Source: JAWXBA01 sp048499805
GTDB lineage: Bacteria > Gemmatimonadota > Gemmatimonadetes > Gemmatimonadales > GWC2-71-9
Direction: 5' to 3'
DNA length: 64,000 nt
NCBI GenBank assembly: GCA_048499805.1
Contig: JASNZF010000001.1
Coordinates: 372,001-436,000, forward strand
Position numbers and translations under genes: made by a program. The notes under the pieces were generated by a model, which saw only the letters and a program-made list of their open reading frames with translations, was not told the origin of the DNA and searched no databases. Of this stretch, positions 16,956-24,359 are shown piece by piece; the stretch's first letter is position 1, and each line of letters opens with the position of its first letter.

Positions 16956-17596
16956 TCCACCATCACCAGCAGGTCTTCCGGCCGTTCCAGCCAATGGTCC
17001 GGCTGGCCTGGTGTCAGGTGCTCCCGACCGAACGGTCCCCAGAGCACCGCACCGGTTCGCACTCCGGCTGCTCGCCCGGAATGCATGTCGTGGAGGCTGT
17101 CTCCCACATAGATGGTCCGATCGGCGGTGACGCCGAGACGGTCCATCGCCACGTGGATGGGCTCGGGGTGGGGCTTCGGGTTCTGGACATCGTCCGCCCC
17201 GATGACAACCTCCATGGTCTCCTCGATGCCGATCAGCCGCAGGCCACGCCGGGCCCCGGAGTTGTTCTTGCTGGTGACCAGGCCCAGGCGGACCTTGCGG
17301 GCGCGCAGCGCCTGAATCATCCCCACCACGCCTGGATACGCCGTCACCCGGCTGTCGTGGTGCGCCAGGTTGTAGTCCCGATAGGTGGCGACCATCGCGT
17401 CCATGGTCGCGGGGTCGTGCGCCCACTCGGCGAACTGGACCCAGAGCGGTGTCCCGATCCCTGCCAGCCATTCGGCGTCCGTCCTGGGGGCGATGCCGTG
17501 GGTCGCCAGGGTGTGGTGATAGCTGTCGATGATCAGCCGGATGGAGTCGATCAGGGTGCCATCGAGGTCGAAGAGTACGGTGGAGATGGGGGGCAT
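16949..17596 (-). CDS. HAD-superfamily phosphatase (phosphoglycolate phosphatase/PpaX-like)
   Basis: 215-residue haloacid dehalogenase phosphatase. Motif I is LFDLDGTLIDS near residue 8, motif II LVTSKN, the motif III lysine is in NPKPHPEPI and motif IV is IYVGDSLHDM. The helical cap between motifs I and II suits small phosphomonoesters such as phosphoglycolate or pyrophosphate. Exact substrate cannot be read. The start has no Shine-Dalgarno sequence but a TAGATT box six bases upstream. Confidence 0.88.
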   Translation of the reverse strand: MPPISTVLFDLDGTLIDSIRLIIDSYHHTLATHGIAPRTDAEWLAGIGTPLWVQFAEWAHDPATMDAMVATYRDYNLAHHDSRVTAYPGVVGMIQALRARKVRLGLVTSKNNSGARRGLRLIGIEETMEVVIGADDVQNPKPHPEPIHVAMDRLGVTADRTIYVGDSLHDMHSGRAAGVRTGAVLWGPFGREHLTPGQPDHWLERPEDLLVMVEG

Positions 17597-17602
17597 GGCA
17601 CC

Positions 17603-17608
17603 AATCTA
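17603..17608 (-). promoter_or_regulatory. -10 box for a leaderless HAD phosphatase transcript
   Basis: TAGATT on the minus strand is separated from the ATG at 17596 by six bases, the normal distance from a -10 box to the transcription start. No ribosome-binding sequence is present. Confidence 0.5.
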
Positions 17609-17643
17609 ACGGAAGTGAAGTACCCGCCGGGGGCTGCCCAGGC

Positions 17644-18345
17644 TCATTCTCCGGGCTGCAGCCGGTATCCTACCCCCGGTTCCGTGGTCAGCAGTCGAGG
17701 CCGGGTCGGGTCCCATTCCAGCTTGTGCCGAAGTTGGGCCATGTAGACGCGGAGGTAGTGGGGGTGCTCCACCGCATTGGGCCCCCAGACGGTGCGCAGT
17801 AGCTGCCGGTGGGTGACCACGCGCCCGGCCTGGTGGATCAACGCGGTCAGCAGCTTGTATTCGGTAGGGGTCAGGTGGATCGGCGACGACCCCCGCCGCA
17901 CCTCTCTCCGGAGGAGATCCACCGTTACCCCCCGGGCTTGGAACACGGGCTCGGCAAGCGTTCCCTGGGCAACAGCCACCCGCCGCAATGCGGCACGGAT
18001 CCGCGCGAGCAGTTCCTGCACCCCGAAGGGCTTCGTCAGGTAGTCGTCGGCACCGAGGTCCAGGGCTGCCACCTTGTCCTGCTCGCGGCCGCGCGCCGAC
18101 ACCACGATCAGGGGAGTCGGATGGGTGGCCCGCACCGCGGCAACGACGCTCATCCCCTCGGCGTCGGGGAGCCCAAGGTCCAGGAGCACGAGGTCCGGAT
18201 TGCGACCCGCCAGCTGGGCCAGCCCCTCCCGGGCGGTCGTGGCCTCGACCACCACAAAGTCATGCGCCCGCAGCGTGGCCCGCAGGATGCGCCGGGTCTC
18301 CTCGTCGTCCTCGATGATCAGCAGGAGGGGGGCGGTCGTCGCCAT
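17644..18345 (-). CDS. kdpE: KdpE-like response regulator (OmpR family)
   Basis: 233-residue two-component regulator. The receiver domain has acidic residues in IEDDEE near 11-16, the phosphoacceptor Asp56 in LVLLDLGLPD, and the Lys of DDYLTKPFG. The OmpR-type winged helix shows LTPTEYKLLTALIHQAGRV, VWGPNAVEHPHYLRVYMAQL and TEPGVGYRL, which is the KdpE subgroup pattern. It lies 13 bases after the sensor kinase gene. With kup divergent from this pair, potassium uptake or osmotic response is the expected target. Confidence 0.9.
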   Translation of the reverse strand: MATTAPLLLIIEDDEETRRILRATLRAHDFVVVEATTAREGLAQLAGRNPDLVLLDLGLPDAEGMSVVAAVRATHPTPLIVVSARGREQDKVAALDLGADDYLTKPFGVQELLARIRAALRRVAVAQGTLAEPVFQARGVTVDLLRREVRRGSSPIHLTPTEYKLLTALIHQAGRVVTHRQLLRTVWGPNAVEHPHYLRVYMAQLRHKLEWDPTRPRLLTTEPGVGYRLQPGE

Positions 18346-18358
18346 CAGCGGCTTCGCC

Positions 18359-19930
18359 TCATTCCGAGGCCTCCCGCGCCGGCCGCGGGAGCGATCCCGC
18401 CAGCGGGAGCGTGAAGCGGAACGCGGCGCCCCCGCCCGGGCGCGGTTCCACCCAGATCCGGCCGCCGTGGGCGGTGATGATCCCGCGACAGATGCTGAGG
18501 CCCAGGCCGGCGCCGTGCGGGGGGCCGTAGAGCGGGGACGTGCCCACCCGGACGAACTTCTCGAACACCTGGTCCGACGCCTCGTGAGGAACACCCGGCC
18601 CGCGGTCGGCCACCTCGACGACCACGTCACCGGCGTCGGGCCAGGCGGTGACGGTGATCGGCGAATGTTCCGGAGTGTGCCGGATCGCATTCTCCAGGAG
18701 GTTGATGAACACCTGCTCCACGAGCAACTCATCGATCCAGACCAGCGGCAAGTCCTTGGGCAGGTCCAGGCTCACGTCGCGACCCTGCAGGCGCTCCTCG
18801 AGCCGCAGGTAGGCCACGCCCAGGGCCTCCTCCAGCGGCTGCCACTCCCGATGGACGGCCAGCGTCCCGCTCTCCACGCGGACCATGTCCAGGAGATTCG
18901 CGATCAACTGATGCATCCGGCGCGACTCCGCCAGGATGCCACGGGCCAGCTCGCCCCGGACCTCGGTGGGGAGCCGGGTGCCGTCCTCCACCAGGGTACT
19001 GGCTGCCCCCTCGATGTTGGCGAGTGGTGTCCGCAGGTCATGGGACAACGAGCTCAGCAGGGCGGTGCGCAATTGCTCGGCGGCCACCTCCAGCCGCCCC
19101 TTCTCCTGGGCCTCCACCGCTCGGGCCTTCGCCAGGGCATCGCATCCCTGCGACAGCATGGCCAGCGCCAGCCTCAATTCCCGGGCGCTCGGGATTCGCC
19201 CCGCCGGCATGGCAAACGCAAGGACGCCCTCCGGTCGCCCCTCGATGCTCACGGGGAGCAACAAGGCACCCACTTCCGCACCGCGTGCCGTGCCTCGCCC
19301 CACGGGCGTCTGGTCCTGCCAGCTCAATGAGGCTGCCATCCTCACTTCCGGGTCCGCGAAGACCCCATCATCCGGCCAGGTTGGAAGGGCTGGACCGCCT
19401 TCGCGGGACGGTGCTGCCACCCAGCGACCGGCGCTCCCCAGCAGGGCCCCAATCCGGGCCGTTAGCAGGTCCAGCAGCACCGCCGGCGTCTCGGCGGCGG
19501 CGAACTCCTCGTTGAGCTCGAATCGGATGCGCGACTCCTGCTCGAGGAGCCCCGCTTCGGTGGCCTGCGCCCGCACCCGGGTCCCGAGGTGGCTCATGAG
19601 CAATGCCACGACCAGCATCACCAGGAAGGTCAGCAGGAAGTCGCCATCCTCCACGGCGAGTCGATAGTACGGGGGGACGAAGAGGATATCAAACGCCACG
19701 ATGGCAAGGATCGATGCCCCGATCGCGGGGCCCCGGCTGCTCCGGACCGCGACCGCGACCACGGCCAGCAGGAACACCATCGCGACGTCGATCGTGTTCA
19801 GCCAGTCTCGAATGGGCAGGAGCAGCGCGGCGGCGGTGCCGACCCAGAGGATTGCGGCTCGATACTGCCTCGCCAGGGGGAGTGGCTCGGGAGGGGGAAG
19901 CAGTCGGTTGGTCGGCAGGGCGAAGCGCAC
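18359..19930 (-). CDS. kdpD: KdpD-like sensor histidine kinase lacking the cytoplasmic KdpD/USP region
   Basis: About 523 residues. The KdpD-type four-helix DUF4118 membrane domain is at about 25-120, followed by a GAF-like domain at about 140-280. The HisKA phospho-His is in SLSHDLRTPLANIEGAAS, and the ATPase boxes are NLLENAIRH, VADRGPGVP and GAGLGLSICRGI. Classical KdpD is near 900 residues; the N-terminal KdpD and universal-stress domains are absent, so c-di-AMP sensing by the USP domain is not expected. I prefer GTG 19930, seven bases after GGAG, over the TTG one codon earlier. Confidence 0.88.
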   Translation of the reverse strand: MRFALPTNRLLPPPEPLPLARQYRAAILWVGTAAALLLPIRDWLNTIDVAMVFLLAVVAVAVRSSRGPAIGASILAIVAFDILFVPPYYRLAVEDGDFLLTFLVMLVVALLMSHLGTRVRAQATEAGLLEQESRIRFELNEEFAAAETPAVLLDLLTARIGALLGSAGRWVAAPSREGGPALPTWPDDGVFADPEVRMAASLSWQDQTPVGRGTARGAEVGALLLPVSIEGRPEGVLAFAMPAGRIPSARELRLALAMLSQGCDALAKARAVEAQEKGRLEVAAEQLRTALLSSLSHDLRTPLANIEGAASTLVEDGTRLPTEVRGELARGILAESRRMHQLIANLLDMVRVESGTLAVHREWQPLEEALGVAYLRLEERLQGRDVSLDLPKDLPLVWIDELLVEQVFINLLENAIRHTPEHSPITVTAWPDAGDVVVEVADRGPGVPHEASDQVFEKFVRVGTSPLYGPPHGAGLGLSICRGIITAHGGRIWVEPRPGGGAAFRFTLPLAGSLPRPAREASE

Positions 19931-19980
19931 CAAGTGTCTCCGTGGACGACGAGTCCGCGTGGGAAGGTACTCCCAGGCGG

Positions 19981-20001
19981 CATCAAGATTCCATCAAGGT
20001 T
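19981..20001. promoter_or_regulatory. Candidate KdpE operator (11-bp direct repeat)
   Basis: CATCAAGATT at 19981-19990 and CATCAAGGTT at 19992-20001 begin exactly 11 bases apart, the spacing used by OmpR/PhoB-family regulators. The repeat lies in the gap between kdpD and kup, where a KdpE-like protein would be expected to act on both genes. No convincing -10 boxes are visible nearby. Confidence 0.45.
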
Positions 20002-20085
20002 TTGCGCCTGGGCCTGACAACGCCGAGCCGGGCAGGCACTTTCGACCAGGCTTGCCCACCCCCTCTCCACGGATGGCACCCACGG

Positions 20086-22044
20086 ATGCCTGATTCCACG
20101 TCACCACCAGCCGCCATCGCCGGATCGACGGATACCGACGCGTCCCGGTCGGTGGCGGGCGGCCCCGCCAGGCAATCTCCACCGTCGGGGAAGGCGCTCG
20201 GCCTCCTCTCCCTGACCGCCCTCGGAATCGTCTACGGCGACATCGGGACGAGTCCCCTGTACGCGATCCGCGAATCCTTCCTGGCAGAGCACGGGGTGCC
20301 GGTGGCGACCGAGACCGTGCTGGGGGTACTGTCGCTGGTGCTCTGGTCGCTGATCCTGGTGATCTCGGTCAAGTACCTGGGTTTCATCCTGCGCGCCGAC
20401 AATCACGGCGAGGGAGGCATCCTGGCACTGGCGGCGCGCGCCACAGCGATGGGACAAGGCGCGGCCAACAGCCACCCTTGGCTGGTGGCGCTGGGCCTCT
20501 TTGGCACTGCCCTGCTCTATGGCGACGGGGCGATCACCCCGGCGATCTCCGTGCTGAGCGCGATCGAGGGACTCGAAGTGGCCACCCCGATCTTCGCCCC
20601 CTTCGTGCTGCCAATCACCATCGCCATTCTGGTGGTGCTCTTTGCCTCCCAACGGTTCGGCACCGCCCTGGTCGGCCGTGCGTTCGGGCCGGTCACCCTG
20701 CTCTGGTTCGGCACCCTGGCGGTGCTCGGGACGGCCCAGCTCATCCGGGAGCCGTCCGTCCTTGCGGCGGTGGATCCTCGCCACGCGGTCCGCCTCTTCA
20801 TGGACCACGGGTTCCATGCCTTCCTGGTCCTGGGGTCGGTGTTCCTGGTGGTGACGGGGGGCGAGGCACTCTACGCCGACCTGGGCCACTTCGGGCGCCG
20901 GCCGATTCGGTTGGCGTGGTTCGCCATCGTCCTGCCGGCACTGCTGCTGAACTACTTCGGCCAGGGCGCCTTGCTGATTCACGACCCCGCCGCTGCCACC
21001 AACCCATTCTACCAGATGACGCCGGGTTGGGCGCTCTATCCGGTGGTGGGCATCGCCACCGCCGCCACGGTGATCGCCTCGCAGGCCCTGATCTCGGGCG
21101 CGTTCTCCCTGACCATGCAGGCGACCCAGCTGGGGTGCATCCCCAGGGTGACCATCGAGCACACCTCGGCCAGCATGTTTGGACAGATCTACATCCCGGT
21201 CGTCAACTGGGCACTCATGGTGGCGTGCATCGCCCTGGTCGTCGGCTTCGGGAGTTCGAGCAACCTGGCGGCGGCCTACGGGGTGGCCGTGACCACCACA
21301 ATGGTCATCACCACGTTGCTGTTCGCGGTCGTGGCCAGGGAACGGTGGCGGTGGAGCCGATGGGTGGTGGGCGGGATCACGGGGGCATTCCTGGTCGTGG
21401 ACCTGGCCTTCTGGGCGGCCAACCTCCTGAAGATCCCCCACGGGGGCTGGTTCCCCCTCGTTGTCGGGGGCCTCCTGATGACGGTCATGACCACGTGGCG
21501 GCGCGGTCGCGCCATCCTGACTGAGCGGGTCAAGTCCGCGGTCATCCCGGCGGCAGACTTCGTGGGGCAGATCGAGCTTCACCCCCCCAATCGCGTGCCC
21601 GGCATCGCGGTGTTTTTGTACTCGCATTCCGGTGCCACACCGCCGGCGCTGCTCCACAACCTGAAGCACAATCGCGTCCTCCACGAGCACGTCCTGCTCG
21701 TGTCGGTGGCGACGGAGGACCGACCGACGGTGCCCGCCCAGCTTCGGGCCCACGTCACCGCCCTCGGCGGCGGGCTGCAACAGGTCGTGCTCCGGTACGG
21801 CTTCATGGAGGAGCCGGATGTGCCCGCCGACCTCCGGAAGGCCGCCATCGGCGTGGAACTGAAGCCGATGAACACCACCTATTTCCTGGGACGAGAAACG
21901 ATCGTCCGCTCCCGCACCCACCGCATGGCGCGCTGGAGGGTGGCACTCTTTCGGGTCATGAACCGCAATGCGCTCTCGGCCAGCGCCTTTTTCCGCCTGC
22001 CACCCAACCGGGTGGTCGAGCTCGGCGCGCAGATCGAGTTGTAG
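20086..22044 (+). CDS. kup: Potassium uptake protein Kup
   Basis: Proton-coupled potassium symporter of the inner membrane, 652 residues, about 12 membrane segments plus a hydrophilic C-terminal region. The N-terminus carries the family signature LGIVYGDIGTSPLYAIRE. Also present are KYLGFILRADNHGEGGILAL, LYGDGAITPAISVLSAIEGL and VTGGEALYADLGHFGRRPI. The start at 20086 is chosen because conservation begins soon after it; upstream in-frame sequence is the kdpD-kup gap. The stop is only two bases from the end of the convergent helicase gene. Confidence 0.95.
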   Translation: MPDSTSPPAAIAGSTDTDASRSVAGGPARQSPPSGKALGLLSLTALGIVYGDIGTSPLYAIRESFLAEHGVPVATETVLGVLSLVLWSLILVISVKYLGFILRADNHGEGGILALAARATAMGQGAANSHPWLVALGLFGTALLYGDGAITPAISVLSAIEGLEVATPIFAPFVLPITIAILVVLFASQRFGTALVGRAFGPVTLLWFGTLAVLGTAQLIREPSVLAAVDPRHAVRLFMDHGFHAFLVLGSVFLVVTGGEALYADLGHFGRRPIRLAWFAIVLPALLLNYFGQGALLIHDPAAATNPFYQMTPGWALYPVVGIATAATVIASQALISGAFSLTMQATQLGCIPRVTIEHTSASMFGQIYIPVVNWALMVACIALVVGFGSSSNLAAAYGVAVTTTMVITTLLFAVVARERWRWSRWVVGGITGAFLVVDLAFWAANLLKIPHGGWFPLVVGGLLMTVMTTWRRGRAILTERVKSAVIPAADFVGQIELHPPNRVPGIAVFLYSHSGATPPALLHNLKHNRVLHEHVLLVSVATEDRPTVPAQLRAHVTALGGGLQQVVLRYGFMEEPDVPADLRKAAIGVELKPMNTTYFLGRETIVRSRTHRMARWRVALFRVMNRNALSASAFFRLPPNRVVELGAQIEL

Positions 22045-22046
22045 GG

Positions 22047-24359
22047 CTACTGGGGCACTGTCTGGTCCCTGGCGGTACCGAACGCCACCAACCCCACCAG
22101 CCGCACGCTCGGGAGCGCCAGCGCAGGGGCCCTCCGGGGGAGCGCCGCGAGGTGCTCGTGCAGCGAGGCATCATCCCGCGTGGCCAGCCGAGCCAGCGCG
22201 AACTCCTCGCCGGCAGTCAGCCCGCCCCCCAGCCCACGGATCGCGTGATCAAGTTGCTCCAGCAATCGGGCGTCCCTGGCACGGGCTGCGATCCGTGACC
22301 AGTGCCGCAGTCGGCGAAGCAGGCGTGCCACCACCGGGCGCACCGGGCCCGGCTCCCAGTGGCGTCCAGCTGCCATCCTGAGCACACTGCGCACCGGCTC
22401 GGCCAGGCGCTCGACCAGGACCTGGACGGCGCCGGGGTCCGGTGAGCGGGCTCCCGGCGCCCGCACGGCGCGCCGCAGCAGCGCGAGGCCCGCCTCCTCG
22501 TCGGGTCTCCAACCGATTCCGGGCCGGTGCACCAGGAGCCGCGTCACCCCGCGACCCGGTCCGCTCTCGATTCGGATGCAGGCGACGGCGTCCCCACCGG
22601 TCGCATCCCCCGCTGCGTCCGCCAGCTGGGCACAGCCCTCGCCACCCGCGCCCTCGGGGAGTTCCCGCTGGACCTCCTGGCGCTGGCGCCACCACGCGGA
22701 TGCGGCCTCACCGATTCCGACCAGGCCCGGAACTCGCCGCTTCTGCGCGACAACGCGCTCGATCCCCAGCCGCCCGGCGAGGGCGCGCGAGGGGAGGATC
22801 CAGTGCGCATCGACCGTGGCATGCGCGGACCCCAGGCGATGGACCCGGCCGGTGCGCTGGTCGGTGCGGACCGCCGTCCACGGGATGTCGTAGTGAACCA
22901 CCCGCTCGGCACCCTGCAAGTCCAGCCCCTCGGCCGCCACATCGGTGGTGACCAGGATCCGCGGGGTTGCCAGGCCGGCGGACCTCGGCTGGGCACCGGC
23001 CGGCGCGAACCACGCCAGGACTGCGTCGCGCGGCAGGGTCGTCGCGCCGATGCCGGCCCGCGCCCCCGTGCACCACGCGACCGGTGCCGGGCCGAGGTGC
23101 CGGCAGAGGTATCCCACCGTCGCGACGCTCCCGGTGAACACCAGGGTGCGGCGACCGTCGGACACGACGCGCTGCAGCTCGATCAGCTTGGGGTCCGGAG
23201 TCTCGGCCATCCGCACGGCTTCGGCGCGGAGCCGGGTCACCGAGTCCTGGTCGCCGAGCGCGAGGTCGCCAATCGTCTCCTCGACGGGAAGGAGCTCCCA
23301 CAGGACCAGCTGGGCCGGATCGGCGGCAATGAACCGTCGCAAGGCCTCCCGGCTTAGCCGCTGTCCGGACCGGGCCGCGTCCCGGGCGTGCTCGAGGAGC
23401 GCCTGGTACCGGAGCAGGGCCGCCGCCAGCGCCGCGGGGCTCGAGGCCGCGGCGCCCCAGAGACTCGTCCGCACCAACGCCGCCACCCCCGGATCCGTCG
23501 ACAAGCCCAGTCGGTCCAGCTCGCGGAGAACACGCCCCAGGTCTGGATCGTTCCGCAATCGGGTGGCAGTCTGTCGGAGCCGCGGGCGATCGCCACCGCT
23601 CGTGAGCCCGGCAATTACCACCTCGCCCAGTCCCTCGATCCCGCCCTCCGCGGGGGACATCCTCCGCAGCGACGGAAGCCCGGCCGCGGCGAGGGCATCG
23701 TCCTTCAGGCAGAGCCGGAGCTGGTGGCCCAGGTCGGCGATCCGGTTCACCACCGGGGTGGCGCTCACCAGGAGGCATGGCCGGCCCGAGATCCAGGGTG
23801 CCAGCACCCGGTACCGGCGGCTGGCCGGCTCCCGGAATCCGTGGGACTCGTCGACGATGACGAACCCGGCGCGTGCGACGGGAAGCCGGCCACGGGACAG
23901 GGTCTCGTGGGAATGGACCACCGCGTCGACACCAAGCCGGCTGGTGGTCGCGACCCATTGGGGAACGAGCGCCGCGGGGGCGAGCACCACGATCGGCTGC
24001 CGGGTCAGCGCACCGGCGGCAGCGAGCGCGATCCAGGACTTGCCGGTGCCAACCGGTTCTGCCAACAGGGCACCGCCGTGCTGCCGGATCGCGGCGACCA
24101 CCCTCCGGAAGGCCCGGACCTGGTCCGGGCGGAGCCACGCGGGGGCGGGGTCGTCCGCCAGGCCAGGCGCCAGTGCCCGGCCGATCGCCACCAGGACCTC
24201 GGACGCCGTTGTCCGGAGCCGGGGTGCGAGCACGGGCTCGAGCGGGTCGGGCAGGCAATGCAGGGATTCAGCGACGAGCACCGGCTCGTGCGCCCAGGTT
24301 GCCAGCCAGTGCTCGGCGATGGGCCGGCCCCAGCGCGAGGTGTCGCGCCGCAACGTCAT
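22047..24359 (-). CDS. SF2/SNF2-like helicase of a methylase-helicase pair
   Basis: 770-residue ATPase. Motif I is EPVGTGKSWIALAAA near residue 100, motif Ia VVLAPAALVPQW, motif II FVIVDESHGF and motif III LLVSATPV. The second RecA lobe has RTLVFTGSVATVG, ILVTTDVAAEGLDLQGAERVVHYD and motif VI RTDQRTGRVHRLG. About 200 C-terminal residues are Arg/Ala-rich helices with no recognised nuclease motif. Its ATG at 24359 would overlap the methylase end by 92 bases. A GTG at 24278 gives an 11-base overlap and also fits. By partner and type it resembles DrmD of class 1 DISARM, but the name is not certain. Confidence 0.85.
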   Translation of the reverse strand: MTLRRDTSRWGRPIAEHWLATWAHEPVLVAESLHCLPDPLEPVLAPRLRTTASEVLVAIGRALAPGLADDPAPAWLRPDQVRAFRRVVAAIRQHGGALLAEPVGTGKSWIALAAAGALTRQPIVVLAPAALVPQWVATTSRLGVDAVVHSHETLSRGRLPVARAGFVIVDESHGFREPASRRYRVLAPWISGRPCLLVSATPVVNRIADLGHQLRLCLKDDALAAAGLPSLRRMSPAEGGIEGLGEVVIAGLTSGGDRPRLRQTATRLRNDPDLGRVLRELDRLGLSTDPGVAALVRTSLWGAAASSPAALAAALLRYQALLEHARDAARSGQRLSREALRRFIAADPAQLVLWELLPVEETIGDLALGDQDSVTRLRAEAVRMAETPDPKLIELQRVVSDGRRTLVFTGSVATVGYLCRHLGPAPVAWCTGARAGIGATTLPRDAVLAWFAPAGAQPRSAGLATPRILVTTDVAAEGLDLQGAERVVHYDIPWTAVRTDQRTGRVHRLGSAHATVDAHWILPSRALAGRLGIERVVAQKRRVPGLVGIGEAASAWWRQRQEVQRELPEGAGGEGCAQLADAAGDATGGDAVACIRIESGPGRGVTRLLVHRPGIGWRPDEEAGLALLRRAVRAPGARSPDPGAVQVLVERLAEPVRSVLRMAAGRHWEPGPVRPVVARLLRRLRHWSRIAARARDARLLEQLDHAIRGLGGGLTAGEEFALARLATRDDASLHEHLAALPRRAPALALPSVRLVGLVAFGTARDQTVPQ

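Noticed and set aside
20071..20091. Short repeat GGATGGCACCC/GGATGCC near the kup start
   Set aside because: Too short and imperfect; chance in this base composition.
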